NCBI RefSeq assembly: GCF_964340395.1
Contig: NC_135559.1
Coordinates: 8,713,759 to 8,777,758, forward strand
Origin: Glandiceps talaboti
Taxonomy: Eukaryota > Hemichordata > Enteropneusta > Spengelidae
Reading direction: 5' to 3'
DNA length: 64,000 bases
The position numbers and the translations under genes are program-made. Below are positions 13,548 to 26,595 of the stretch, piece by piece. Within the stretch, counting starts at the first letter, position 1; every line of letters begins with the position of its first letter. The notes under the pieces were generated by a model. It did not search any database. It worked only from the letters and a program-made list of their open reading frames with translations, and had not been told where the DNA came from.

Positions 13548-16500
13548 GTTTGTGTCTGTGGAATCGTGTAGTGTGTATGTGTGCGTAAACTGGATAATTT
13601 TCGCGCCAGCGGGTCTGTCTTACTTCTATGGGAAATGTCGTCATTATATTGAATATTCATAGTTCATTAATTCTGTGGTATCGACTCTTCATGAAACTCA
13701 GCTGTACTCAGGAAATTTCAGTCATACTTGATGACGTCTACAAAGGCGATGACGTCATTCAACTATCACAGTAACACAATTGCATCTCTCCTAACAGAAT
13801 ACACAAGTGTTACCATACTGGCAAAAACATGTTATTCTTTTTAAAGGGACATCACAACTGCGGTGTAATGCTCTGTGGTATTGTTCAAATCTGAACCAAA
13901 ATGTTTAAGCTCTTCTTTCTGTACGATTGTAAAGATTACATTCACGATTAAAGTCTAACATAAACATGCGAAAAGCATTCATGAATAAACAAGAACTTGA
14001 CAACACTTTTGAGTGTGAAGTTCGTCCAAAGGGAAAGTTGCCAACATTGCAGACACACGCGATTATACTCCCTATCTCTCCTTCATTACACAAATCATTT
14101 TTATAAGTCCAAGATGAAGATAGTTTACATTTTTTTCAAGTTTTAAAGGTACGACTGCCTGGGCCTGGGACCCTATTTTGCATATGACTGACAGTATGTT
14201 TGGGGGTGGAGAACTTGTGATGACTCACTGGCAAGTACATCACCAAAAATATAAACATTCCCTATCTGGGTTGTTCACATGCAAATGCCGCATATTTGAA
14301 TAATCCTGAGTGACACATAATCTGAACAGTTGTTTGCAGTTGAATTTGTCTCATTTTGAATTTTTTTTTCATTCTATGAAACAAACAGATTGCTTTTCAA
14401 CTATTTTGTGTATCAAGTTACCATCCTACGACATTCACAAACAATTTGTACACGATACATGACCTGTGTATGTCATATTTTAGAGTTTATAATGACATAA
14501 TATTTTAGACACTATTTCGTCATTAAATGATTGACATCTTTTTTCAAAATGTTACAATATTTGATAACTAATCAAGCAATCTTTCAATCAAAACTTTCAA
14601 ATTCTATTCCCTTAAAGTTTTTTTCCATTAGTTTTACAATAACATTCAGACAATACAAATGTCTCGTTTGGATTATTTAATATTGATACAGAGTCATTTC
14701 AAATCATTGATCATTTAATGATCAATGGATAAATGTATGCATGGCTCTTGATAGCAAGCCACATGAGAGGTTACAAATTATATTGTTTGCGTAATAATCG
14801 TCAAAGTAATAACTCCATCTGTCTTTATTACCTGCGGGACAGACGTAAAAACTCAAGGCTGCTACAAATCAATACGGTATCCATAAGTATCAACCCCCAT
14901 CATTGGCGGCCATATTCGATTTCTGATTGATTGGTTTCTTAAGCTAGCAACAACTTGTAAACAAGTTGGGGCATACATCCATGTCTGACGACATAGATTT
15001 TTACTGTTGTCGAAGTTGATCGATGAAATGTAAGCAAATTGTTACATTATTTTGTATAGCAATGATATTTAACGTTAATATCAATAACTCAATTAAGGTA
15101 TGTTTTGATTCCAAAAAACTACGATTTTAGGAGAAATCTGTCCAAAATTTTCATATATGATGTGATGATATGTTATGGGGATTGAAACGTTATCGAAAGA
15201 TATACAAATACAGAAAACATTTGATAGTTATTTGCCAAAAGCTTGAAAATTGATGAACCGTTTGTCAAGTGATTTGCAGTCTGCCAAAGCAAATATATTG
15301 CATTATATTTGTGAATGTCTTAAATGTATTTCAATTAAGATTAATGCATTATTATTGTCATTTTACATCCATTAGCAGACATCACGTTGCCATGGAAACC
15401 TACGAAACGATTTTAATCAGGCTTGTCTCTACTTTCACTTTTGTGTGATGACATACTATAAGGGACAAATTCTTCCGAGAATATGTGTTAAAATAATTTC
15501 CGGGTCTGTATCATTTAATTCCGTTTTCTCTATCCTTGCTGCTTGGCGGCAACAGCTTGTTTCCCCCTGGTTCAAAATGAACTTCATGTGACGGACAAAT
15601 AATTGCACACTATTATTTCTACTTATCTCAATGACTTTCTTTCGGAAGTGACATCACGCCTTGTAAAGGGCACACGTATACTGATATGAGCACCAGGAAG
15701 ATGTTTTCTTTTGCGTGTGTTATGTCGGACGTGTTTAGAGTTATCTGCATTGACAAATAGAATATTGATTTTCCAAGAAGCAAGATAATAATTCTTTTTA
15801 TATGCAGCGACGCTTTTGCCAAACAATGAAGTCACTGTGAAAAAAGTCAATAAGATAAGCCCTTTTGGCAGATACAAACTTAAAGATCTCCGTTTCCTCT
15901 ACTTTTTTAGACTAAAAATTTTGAGGTGTCTGATTGGCTGTCCACCCCATTTGTCACTGACAGTGGAAATGTAACGCCCACAATAAGGTACAATTACTGG
16001 TATATTCATCAAGTCATTGTAGATTTTACGATTACTTGTTACCTTGCACGATAACACTTCCTGGAAACAAAATAAACGTCGATGCAGTTTTCAGCATACC
16101 ACTCTCTGTAAATTTATTTCAATTTTTTGTCCAAGATTGCCACAAATTACGGGGATGGACTGCTGTGTGTGGGTACCTGAATGAGATCACGTTTTGGAGA
16201 AAAAGATGATTATTGCGAAACATCGCTGCCACATTTCCAAAGTACACGACATAACCTTCAATATAGTACATTAGGATTTACAGTGTTTTGATAGTTATGT
16301 TCAAATTTCTGTCTAGTGTAGGCGTAGTGTGACGTTGTTGTATGCTTTCGCCTACATCACCATGCCTTTAAAGGTGATTCAAAATGCTCACAATCACTAT
16401 TGCTATTTTGCTAGACGACATGTTTGTGAAACGTATTCTGGTTTTAAAACTTTAAAAAAGCGTCTGCAAACACCTTAAAATGACCTTTTTTCAGTCAGTT

Positions 16501-19500
16501 CCCTTCAGATTTACTTCGAGAGTTTTCGGGTATTTCCGGTCCCACCTAGACCACGGGATTTTATGACGTCATAGAGAGACATCGTTAGCACGTAGCCTAT
16601 GACGAGCGGAGTCAACAGGTGAATAAAACTCAACAGCATTGTGAAAAAATACATTGCTGGTGGTTGTTCGAAGCACACTGATAACATAGGCATATGTGAA
16701 CAAATCATACATACACACGACTGTCACGCGTGAATATGTGATTGTGCAGAATCTTGGGAGTCTCAAAATTTTACATTATATTGAAGAATCATCAATAGGG
16801 ATCTTGCAAACCCACCGTGTTGACTGTTGAATGTTGCATCATGGGAAATGTGATAAGAAATATGGTATTGTAAACAATAATGTTATATTGTTTTTAACCA
16901 CACATAATCAATTCAAGTCACCCTGACCACTGCGGGAGGTTTATTTTATCGGTAGTTCCAGATTAAGTATTACGATAACCACAGACTATCGCATAGCCCT
17001 TTGCGTCTGAGCATGCTCAGTCTGGATTGCAAGTTCCCTATTGTCTTCACATCATCATGATAGAGTGAATAATTAACGAACTTTTTCTGCAAAAATTATA
17101 TTCTTTCCGGAATTGCATTTTTTTCTATCAAACGTATTTGCGTTCAGCACTAAATTTTGCACGAAACAAAAATTGTGGTCATTAAATTGGTGTTTTGACA
17201 AATACTATCCAAATTATTGCACTTTTATGAATGTATGATCCATTTTTCATTAATAATGGTTAAGGAATTCAAAAGAAATTATTCATAATTTTCAGAAAAT
17301 CTCTCGGATTGTACCCGTACAAAAACTAGGTGACATTTGAACTTTAATTAAATTACTTACATTTTTGTCTTGTTTATTAATATACATACTTTTTATTCAA
17401 AAGGAATGTTTCAAAAAAAGCTTGTCTGTCTGTCTGTCTGCCTGTCTGTCTGACTGACTGTCTGTCTTGTTGTAAAAATACTTAAAGGATGTGTTCTTTT
17501 TTTATTATGATACAATAAGCCGCACTTTTGAATATATTATTATCGCTTGCTTTATATACACTAGTATACTTTAGTTTCTTATTGAACGGTATCGGATTAT
17601 GTACCAGCTATTAACTTTTGGGAATGTAATCTGATTGGATAATATCACTTTAATGAAATCAATGTTATCTAGATCAGTGACTATCATAAGTGTCAATCTT
17701 ATAAAAACGTTGCCACATTTTTACTTTGCCAGATAATGAAGTTTGTATCCTTTTAAGGTAATGATTTATCTAATGTTACAATAGTTCAAACAATAACATG
17801 TAGCAGTGTTGATAAGCTTATTTTTCTCGTCAGACGATGGAATGTAGCAGTACTAGTATGATATCTGGACGTCCCAGACGATACAATACAACAAAATTAT
17901 GTTAATACAATTTGAACCCTAATCCTGCCACAGACATGATCTATTACATGAACCTGACTTGGTGATGGTTAATAAAGCAAGGTTATTGTGTCAGGTTAAA
18001 TGGGAACACAACTCCAGGAGACATTTTCATAAACTATGGGTTCTGGAGAGTCATGGTTTTACATCACCTGCAACTATTTGCGATTTCTAAGAAACATAAA
18101 AGTGATCGTGTGCATTTATAGGGTGTCTTTGCTATGAGCTATTGATCATGGGAGAGAGCAAATATACATTACTCAGTGACTGAACATTGAATACTCGTAA
18201 CAGCTGTTTCACACTAAAATATGTAGCATTTTGTACTCATGAATATATCGTGTTCAACCATTGACTAATGTATTTGAACTATCTCCCATGGTGTATTTGT
18301 CATTTTCATTATTTTTATTTCATTTGTATTTATTAATTTGTGTTATTGCGAATAAAGAACTTATATCTATATCTATATTGATGTAATTGCAAAGATACCC
18401 TATAAATGCACAAGATCAACTTGATGTTTCTCTGAAATCGCAAATAATTGTAGGTGATGTAAAATCATTAAATGACTCTCCAGAAACGATGTGCTTGACA
18501 GTGTTTTTATATTTCCTGGTGTGGCGTGCCCCTTTAATGGGCTCCTGCATAGCATAATAATCATTTGATGACAATGTTTGTTTGTTTGTCTGTTAGTTGT
18601 TTCTTTGTTTGTTTGTTAGTGTTTCTCACCATATTCTTCAAGTAATTGCTCTTCTTGTTGTTCCTCTTCCTCAAGTATTTCCTTTTCTCTTTCCTCTTCT
18701 ACGAGTTCAAATAACATGTCATCTACCAACTGTTTAGCAGCTTCAGCGGCCTCGTTTTCGAGCTCAACAATCGCTTGCTCTACAGCTTCTTCGTATAAAA
18801 CCTCGTTCTCGGCTGACGAAAATAAACGAAATCACACGAACGCATTAATCCTTTGCAAGTCAAATTTCTGTTTTAATCTGTATTATCTGATTAAACTCAA
18901 ATTATCAGTGACAGCCATTTCTATGTTTTCACACCATTAGAGCATCAACCTCCTTGTCTTTCACATATTTTTTTAGGGCTGCCGTAGGTCATTCGGTTGA
19001 CTTCACTCTAAAATGAGACTTACACACATACAATTTAAACGCAATTTCCCCTTTTAAATACCTATATGAAGTATGGATGATGAATGCAGTGCAGGCGGAC
19101 AATTGCAAGTCAAAGACTTTGAATTTGATCATGACTGCTTTTTATCGTGACATACGAAAACACTCCCACACTGAAAGAGATCACTGAAGATATCTTCAAA
19201 ACAGTGTTGAGGTCATCCAGGGGTATTAACCCTTGTTGTCAAAATTAGGAGAGGTACATTAGGAGAGGTACATGTTGCTTGCTTTTCATGTATCGATTTC
19301 CTTCAAAATCAAAAAATATAAGTAATATGCTACATTTTTCATCAAACATGCTTAAATTGGTTTCTCATGATTAGATACTAATTTTTGAATAAATAAAAAA
19401 CATAAAACCATTCTGTAGTGTATTAGTACTGAATGTGAATATTTGAACAAAGCTTTATTTTGTGTCATTCTTTAAATCAGGTAGTCATGCCACCATACAA

Positions 19501-22500
19501 GTAGGTAAGCATGAAGGACATCAACCAAGGGCATAATATAAATCGTTTATACATGTTGTTTGGTGATAACGTTTCCTGCATATTGAAAGGTACATGCATT
19601 ATTCACTTACTGAAGTATAGCTAACCATTTTACTTGCTATTGAATTGGCCGAACTCATTTAGGCATAACACATAAGTATTTGACATATAATCACAGACAA
19701 GTAATATTTTTTATTGTCTGTGGTATAATTAAGTATGAGTATTCTGTAATATGGCGTTCAAGGTATCCAAGATGGCGCGGGTTTGTAGTTTCCTATTGTG
19801 TCTCTTTTAAGCAATCACCCGACGTTATATCCGGTCAGAGCGCAGTACTTTCTGAAATGACTTCCAGTGCTATCAACTCTTTACGAATTTATCTCTACAG
19901 AGATGACGTATGACGTTTGATATCCCTTGATCCAATATTACTGTAGTAACTCGGCTGGTTTCATATTGCTGAGTCACAAAAATAACCAAGTGAAATCCCA
20001 ACATATGACACTTTGAAAAGCTAACGCTTGGATATTAATACATATTTGTAGCAGGTTATAAGGTAAATCAAACACTTGGGTTGAAGTCAATATATTCGTA
20101 TGGATATGTGTTTCCATAATAATGAAAGCACACTGTAACATCTATTGCGTGATCTTAAATCATTTTGAAATATTTTTTTATCAATAAGAAACCATGGTTC
20201 CTCGGATTCTTTTCGCATTTTCACATTGAGATACCTGACCCTAGTATATGTTAACATTTGCTTGCACTCGAGAGTATGTATAAGTGTGATAAGTACCCCG
20301 ACTAATAGATAATAGAATAATCCCCTTTAATCCCCATGGCGCCAAAACGTCGATTTGCTCCCACGGTTTTTGAGTTTTGTTGTCCGTTCAATGAATTAGA
20401 TGTCAACATCCTTTTTTGTTGTTGAATGCTAGGATTGTTCTTATCTAATTCATTTTCGTTTGTAAAGTCACTTGGACTAATCTATAGACTCAATAATAAT
20501 GCTAAAATCAAAATAGCCTGTTATTATAAGTGACGTAACAATTGCTCGATGACGTAATATTACCTGTCATTTCCTCCTTTTCGTGTAAGAGATAAGATTC
20601 CATATTTGTACAATGTGCTGATAAGACAGGGGTATTTAATTTTTATGGCACTCGATACAAGAGTCAGTATACTGTTACAGTTATGGGATGTCATTAACGA
20701 ACAAGAGATTGTTATCACCGGCCATCTTCTTACTAACTATGACTATGAGGTAGCACAACCCTACAGTGCACAGAATTGTTTATAATCAGCACATAATATG
20801 TTTGTGATATTAGTAAAGTAGTATGAAATAGTTGAAATGGGCCAAGTCGACCTTACTTCCAATCTACCCCCACCCAATCATTTTCAGCAACGTTTCGGCG
20901 TTACTAACACATTTTTCCATTGCAAACAGCCTGTCACTAATTACCCTGACCATAGCAGTGCTGTCTCTTACGCATGGGTTAGGCTAAAATTAAACAGGGT
21001 GGTAAAGGGACTTTGTTGTTAAGAGCTTTTTTCTTTGATGTAAAAATATATACACGTACAGTGTATGCAAATCATACAATGTTAATACACGACATACTGT
21101 GTGTATCTTTGTACCATGGTACGAACTTTTGGCAAATTTTCACCGAAAATGCGGCCATGGTATTTTTGAATTTATTTAGTTAATGTCAGTTTCTGCATCC
21201 ATTATTTCTCGTGAGACTCTACAATTTTTGTGATTTTTTTGTCTCGAATACGTAAAAAAAAAGGTTAGAGTCGGCAGTGAAAAGATAGATGGGGTCGGGT
21301 AACGGGAACCAAACAATTATTTGTTTTAGGCCTTATGAGACTTTGTACGTTCTCAAAACAAAATGTACAGCTTTTATCGACAACGGGTAAGGGTGGATGA
21401 AAAGATTAACGGAAGGGAGCATAATTTAGTCTATTGATATTGCATCACTTGTTGCATTTACATTTGCTGGATTTTCGTATCTAGTGCGACTGCGCAGTAA
21501 TCAACTATTGTGCTTTAAAAATATACATACCTTCATTTTGGGGTTCGTCTGAGTAATCATAATCCGATACTTCTTCACTTACATCTTCTTCCCCCTCCCC
21601 TTCGACCATCTGCTCCTCTTCCGCCTCGTCCTCATCAGAATATTGTGGATATATATATTCTTCCTCTTCTTCTATTGAACTCTCGAGAGCATTACCAATG
21701 TCATTGTAACCTTCATCCTCGTTCCCATACTTCTCTGATTCGGCCATCTGTCCAGCTAATTTATCTAAGTAAGGTCCATACAGATATTGCAAAGCTTCCC
21801 AATTCACACTTTCATCTAGTTCATTTCCCTCTTCACTTACTTCCTCTTCGTCATACCCCTCTGGTATCTCATTTCCGAAGCCCTCATCTTCATCCTCGTC
21901 ATAATCTTCCATTTCATCCTTGTCATCATTAGCTTCATCTTGCCAAGCACCGAAAGGATACTCCCCGTCACGCTTAGCGGTAATTTGATTGTATTCGTCC
22001 TCACTATCTCCTTCCTCGTAATAATTTCCTGGTATTGCTATGTCTTCTTCACTGTCTCTTTCCTCCTCTACCATTTCTCCTTCTTCTTCATCCTCGTCAT
22101 CTCCTCCTTCAGTGTTTAATTCAAGTAAAATTTCTTCAGCAATTTCCTCGGCTAACTCTTTCACTGCTATATCAGCCATTTTTTGGACTTCTTCAGCAAC
22201 TTCCTCCTCGACTTCATCTGCTATTTCTGTGAAAGACAAATATATATCATCAATTGTAAATGTCTCTCTAACCATGTAAGTTATAGCAATCGTGTTACAA
22301 AAGATCAAAATCACCTTAATGATATAGTAATCGTGAAACGCAGGTACAGTGTCACTATAACCCCGTGTACTAACTTAATCTAATCATTTCTGTATTTAGA
22401 GAACACGAATACATCCAAGCTTGACACTCTTGTTTCATGGTTATCAACTCTCTTTGGTTCAAGGCATGTAAAACTCTTTGCTGCAATATTATATATTATA

Positions 22501-25500
22501 TAAAGAATATGTGCAAAGCTGATTTCTAGGAGAATTTCCTGAACATCTGCTTTCCAGAGTTATATTTTTCATTTTCTGTTGAATGTACAAGGTCATCATG
22601 ACTTAAGATACTTCAAAAAGATTACTAAATGAGACTTTTATCTCTTTGTATCTCTAAATCCTCTTGCAATGTGCACACTTTGAACTATGCTTTGCTTAGG
22701 AAATAAACAACTCCGTCAGTGAAATAACTTGAAGGCTTGGGGTTAATTGGGTGAGTGGAGGGGTTGTAATTGGTGTTATTGGTGTAGCTATTGAAATGGT
22801 AAAGTGTTTTTTGCTCAAAGGCGGTCTTCATCCTCATTGCATTTTTGCGACACACATTTTGTCAAAAAGGTTACATTTTACAGGTTACCACCAACATCTA
22901 ATAAGATATTGTTATGACCTTTTATGGAAATAGGACACCTCAACGCATGATTTATTTGTTAGTAAGTTAATAATCCATACTATAGAGGCCTTTTACCGAT
23001 AATGTATATCAAAGTAGTCATGCCTAATGCAACATACTTATGTAACTTAATGTAAAGTACGTCTACTTTCTACTTCCATATGAGTAAATCTTTCACCTGA
23101 CGTCAAGAGAATGAACCGGTCGAATATATGAACGACGAGGTAGAATACATCCTAAGGACCAACTTCCTTGGAAATCAAAGTTCTGTTTCTATTTTAGCAC
23201 ATTAAAGCTTCTTTCCTAGTCCCTTTTAAATAATAAAATACATTTTGGATTCACAGTTTTGTTTTCAATGATATTTTCAATATTATATTTTCGCCCTGGA
23301 GTTAACGCTGTATTTGGCGGCTATATCGAATTCTAAAATGGCTTAATTTTTATATTATCATGATCCCTATTGAGGTGACCTCAGATTTATTGTTTTCTTA
23401 ACTGAAAAAGGGGTTGCGTTGCATTTTCTTGAACAAAGTAACAGCGAATGTTATTCCCAAAGGGCTGACTGTGTAACTATATGGTACTCAATTTGGATAA
23501 AAATTACAGTCAACCTTATTCTCTCGATTTATTCAAAAACGCCCTCCTGAGTTTATTCTCCGACATATTTTTGAAGTTGTGTTTGAATGGCCGATGATAA
23601 GCCCCTTAGAAGATAATTGAAGTGAAGAATGTCCTGTGGTTAAAGACGACTTGAGAAATGGAATAAAGCGACCGAGAGTAAGCTTTCTAAAGTACCTCAA
23701 GTCCTGCATATCTGTTAAACTAATTGAGGTGATGGTGACCTTGTGCATTGGGCGGAAAGTCTATATATCACTGTTCAGAAGCAGATGGGAAAGCCTTTCT
23801 GTGAGCAAACAGTTTCAATGAATGAGAAATGTGTATTTGGTTTGTATTATTAATGTATGATATAAGGTTTTATTACTGCTTTAAAAGCAACGCAAGACAA
23901 CATAGATTAAGTCCGTGCTTAATTGTAAAAAACAAGTATGCAAAATGTGTAAAAACGTTGTTTTCTGTGCATACAGTACTTGTAATTTACGTTTTTACAT
24001 ATTTTAGAACATTGATGCAATCACTGAGTTAAACTATGTTGTTTCACACTGTTTTCAAAGTAGAACAACATCATAAAGTTGTTTTACTATGATCAGTATA
24101 CGGTAACCATGCACAAGCCAAATACTATACTAGATAAAGAGTTAAGAACGACAGCGAACCCAAACTGATAGCAAATACAGAAGGCAAACCTTATATTATA
24201 TAAAGTAGGTGAGTACCATAGACCCTCCACCAACAGGATACGTAACTGCGGTAAACATCAAAGGATATCTGAATGTTTACAAAGAACTTCATTTCAAAGG
24301 AAATCCTGTAGTTGCGTATCCTGTCGGTGGAGGGTCGATGGTTGTGCAACGCAAGATTATTACATTCTAAGAGCTACACATGTCGAATATTTAATCACTC
24401 AAAGATTGTTGTATATTGTCAGTGAGTCGTCGAAAGGTAATTGATTAACACCAAAATAGATAACCTGAGCGTTAGTTGTTCTATTTCCCGCCAACTAGGT
24501 GTCTGCTAAAATTGATAATGATGATTAAGGCAACACCTTTTGATAATGGTGTACAGTGTTCATCACCACAAATGACCCTGCGTTCGTTTGAAATAAGTTA
24601 AATGTGTCGGCGTACACTGAGGGAGGTAACGTTGCGAGAGAGAATAACATGGTTAAAATGAACTTTGAAATGTTAACGTAACATAATTCTCGAGAAGCAA
24701 CATACTAGCAAATTTATTTCCCTCGTGGGAAGACTGTGGAGGCAGTTTTTGTTGTAACTACGATGTGAGAAAAGACATTGTCTTGATTGATCATCGTGTG
24801 CGTGTATCTCTAGGTAGCATCCAGAGTGATTTCTGACATATCTCCATAGCAGGATGGGTGGTAAACCCGACAAGCGTTCTAGCCATACAGCCTGCGAAAT
24901 CGCTAATTCAAACTCAGTGGTTTCGTAGATACCACACGTAGAAGCTGATTGGTTGAATATTTTACTTCATACTAACACTATGTCTATGTTGATAGTATCA
25001 AACTACCAGTGCAAGACCTAATTGACCGTTTATGGAAATGTCACCTTTCTATATATAACCTCAAAAGTCAAAAGTTGATACTAATTCCATGATGACTTTT
25101 CCCCAGAGTCAACAGTAGCAGGTAATTAGGCATGGCCAAAACACTGAATTGGAATTACTGAATTCGCATGCTAATGTATGTGTGGCGACAGTGTTTACTG
25201 AGTCGACCGTCCAATCTGATACCAAAGTTATTTAGTTGTAGCCAAAGTGATGTCAGTAATAAAACCCATTTCTGTAATGTTCTGTCAGTAATTTGATAAA
25301 TGTAAAAAAGAAAATACATTTTCATTTGAAACTCTCTGAATGTTCGGAGTATTCTTTGCTAGTAAATGAAATCTCTCTACTTGGGAAAATTCTTTAAGAA
25401 AGCTACTATGGCAATGCGAAAGGAATTTGTTGTGAAGAATCGCATGTTTTTATTCTTCGAAATTCGTTTTCCTTGGATAAGCATGATAAACATAGCGAAT

Positions 25501-26503
25501 TATTTTATCAATTTTGTTGCAAATGCAATCACATTATAAACAATTTACTCTAGTGACACTCACTGCAGAAACACTAGAGCAGCCACAAGTAACAAAGTGA
25601 AGTGTAATTATCTTATAAAAGTTTCATTTTTTCTAGCGTCATTATTTATGGCAAATGTATTAAGCAGATGAAACCTAGTAAATGTTTAAAAACTGATCCA
25701 CATGGTCTCGAAGAAATTTATATGACATTTAAATTTCCAAATTTTGTTTTTAGACAGATCTAAGTTAGAATTTAATCATATCACCACGCACAGAAATAGG
25801 CCTTAACAATGCTTTGGTTCCGGTTACCCGAGCCACACTTACTTTTTCACGCCGACCATAAACTTGTTTTAACGTATTCGAGAAAAAAAAATCGCGAAAA
25901 TTGCGAAATAGTGGATGCGGAAACTGACATCAACTTATAAAGAAATTATAAAACTGTTCTTCCAGTCTGTAATGGATGTACATCTGATGAGAAGAACCCG
26001 ATATATAAAACGGAGACCAAGATGGATAACAACGGAAAACCTAACTACCTGAATTAGACACTCACATTTGAAAACAAATATATATAGAACAAATTAAAAT
26101 AAAAAAATCTAGCTACCCCACCTATTCTAAAATTGGGCGTAATCAGAACCGCACAGTTTATTTTATTAGGCCTTATTACAAATTTATAAGTATAAAATAT
26201 GAACGTGCAGTTTGTATGAAATTCTTTTGTCACATTTGATACGTTTTGAGACTTGAACCAGAAAGTATGGACCTATAGATGCATGAAATAACACTTGTGT
26301 ATTTTCTGAATCAGACTTAGATGGAAAGGCTACATGTACACATACAATCATAAATTCATGATGTATACAAAGTTAAACAGTAGAGTGATGCCAATACATT
26401 CTAACATACTCTGCTCAAGCTAAGTTGTGAATGCTTGAACAGAAAATAGGGAATTTATACCCTATACCCTGATTGTCACACGCGCACACACACACACACA
26501 CAC

Positions 26504-26595
<92 letters not shown>

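Larger units (their letters stand above)
13006..18629 (-). other. Intron 4 of the acidic PLA2-like gene (5624 bp)
   Basis: Contains the compound TA/GTCT array (13166-13546), one arm of a dispersed inverted repeat (16364-16626), a GTCT array (17422-17466) and a TTAA-flanked foldback element (18000-18533). 13560-16360 otherwise shows no structure I can name. Confidence 0.75.

Noticed and set aside
13842-13870. TTAAAGGGACATCACAACTG as another end of the TTAA foldback family
   Set aside because: Only about 15 bases resemble the family end and no second end or internal arm was found.
21645-21932. Plus-strand frames rich in Leu, Pro, Ser and His at 21.6-22.4 kb
   Set aside because: Antisense shadow of the Glu/Asp codons of coding exon 3.
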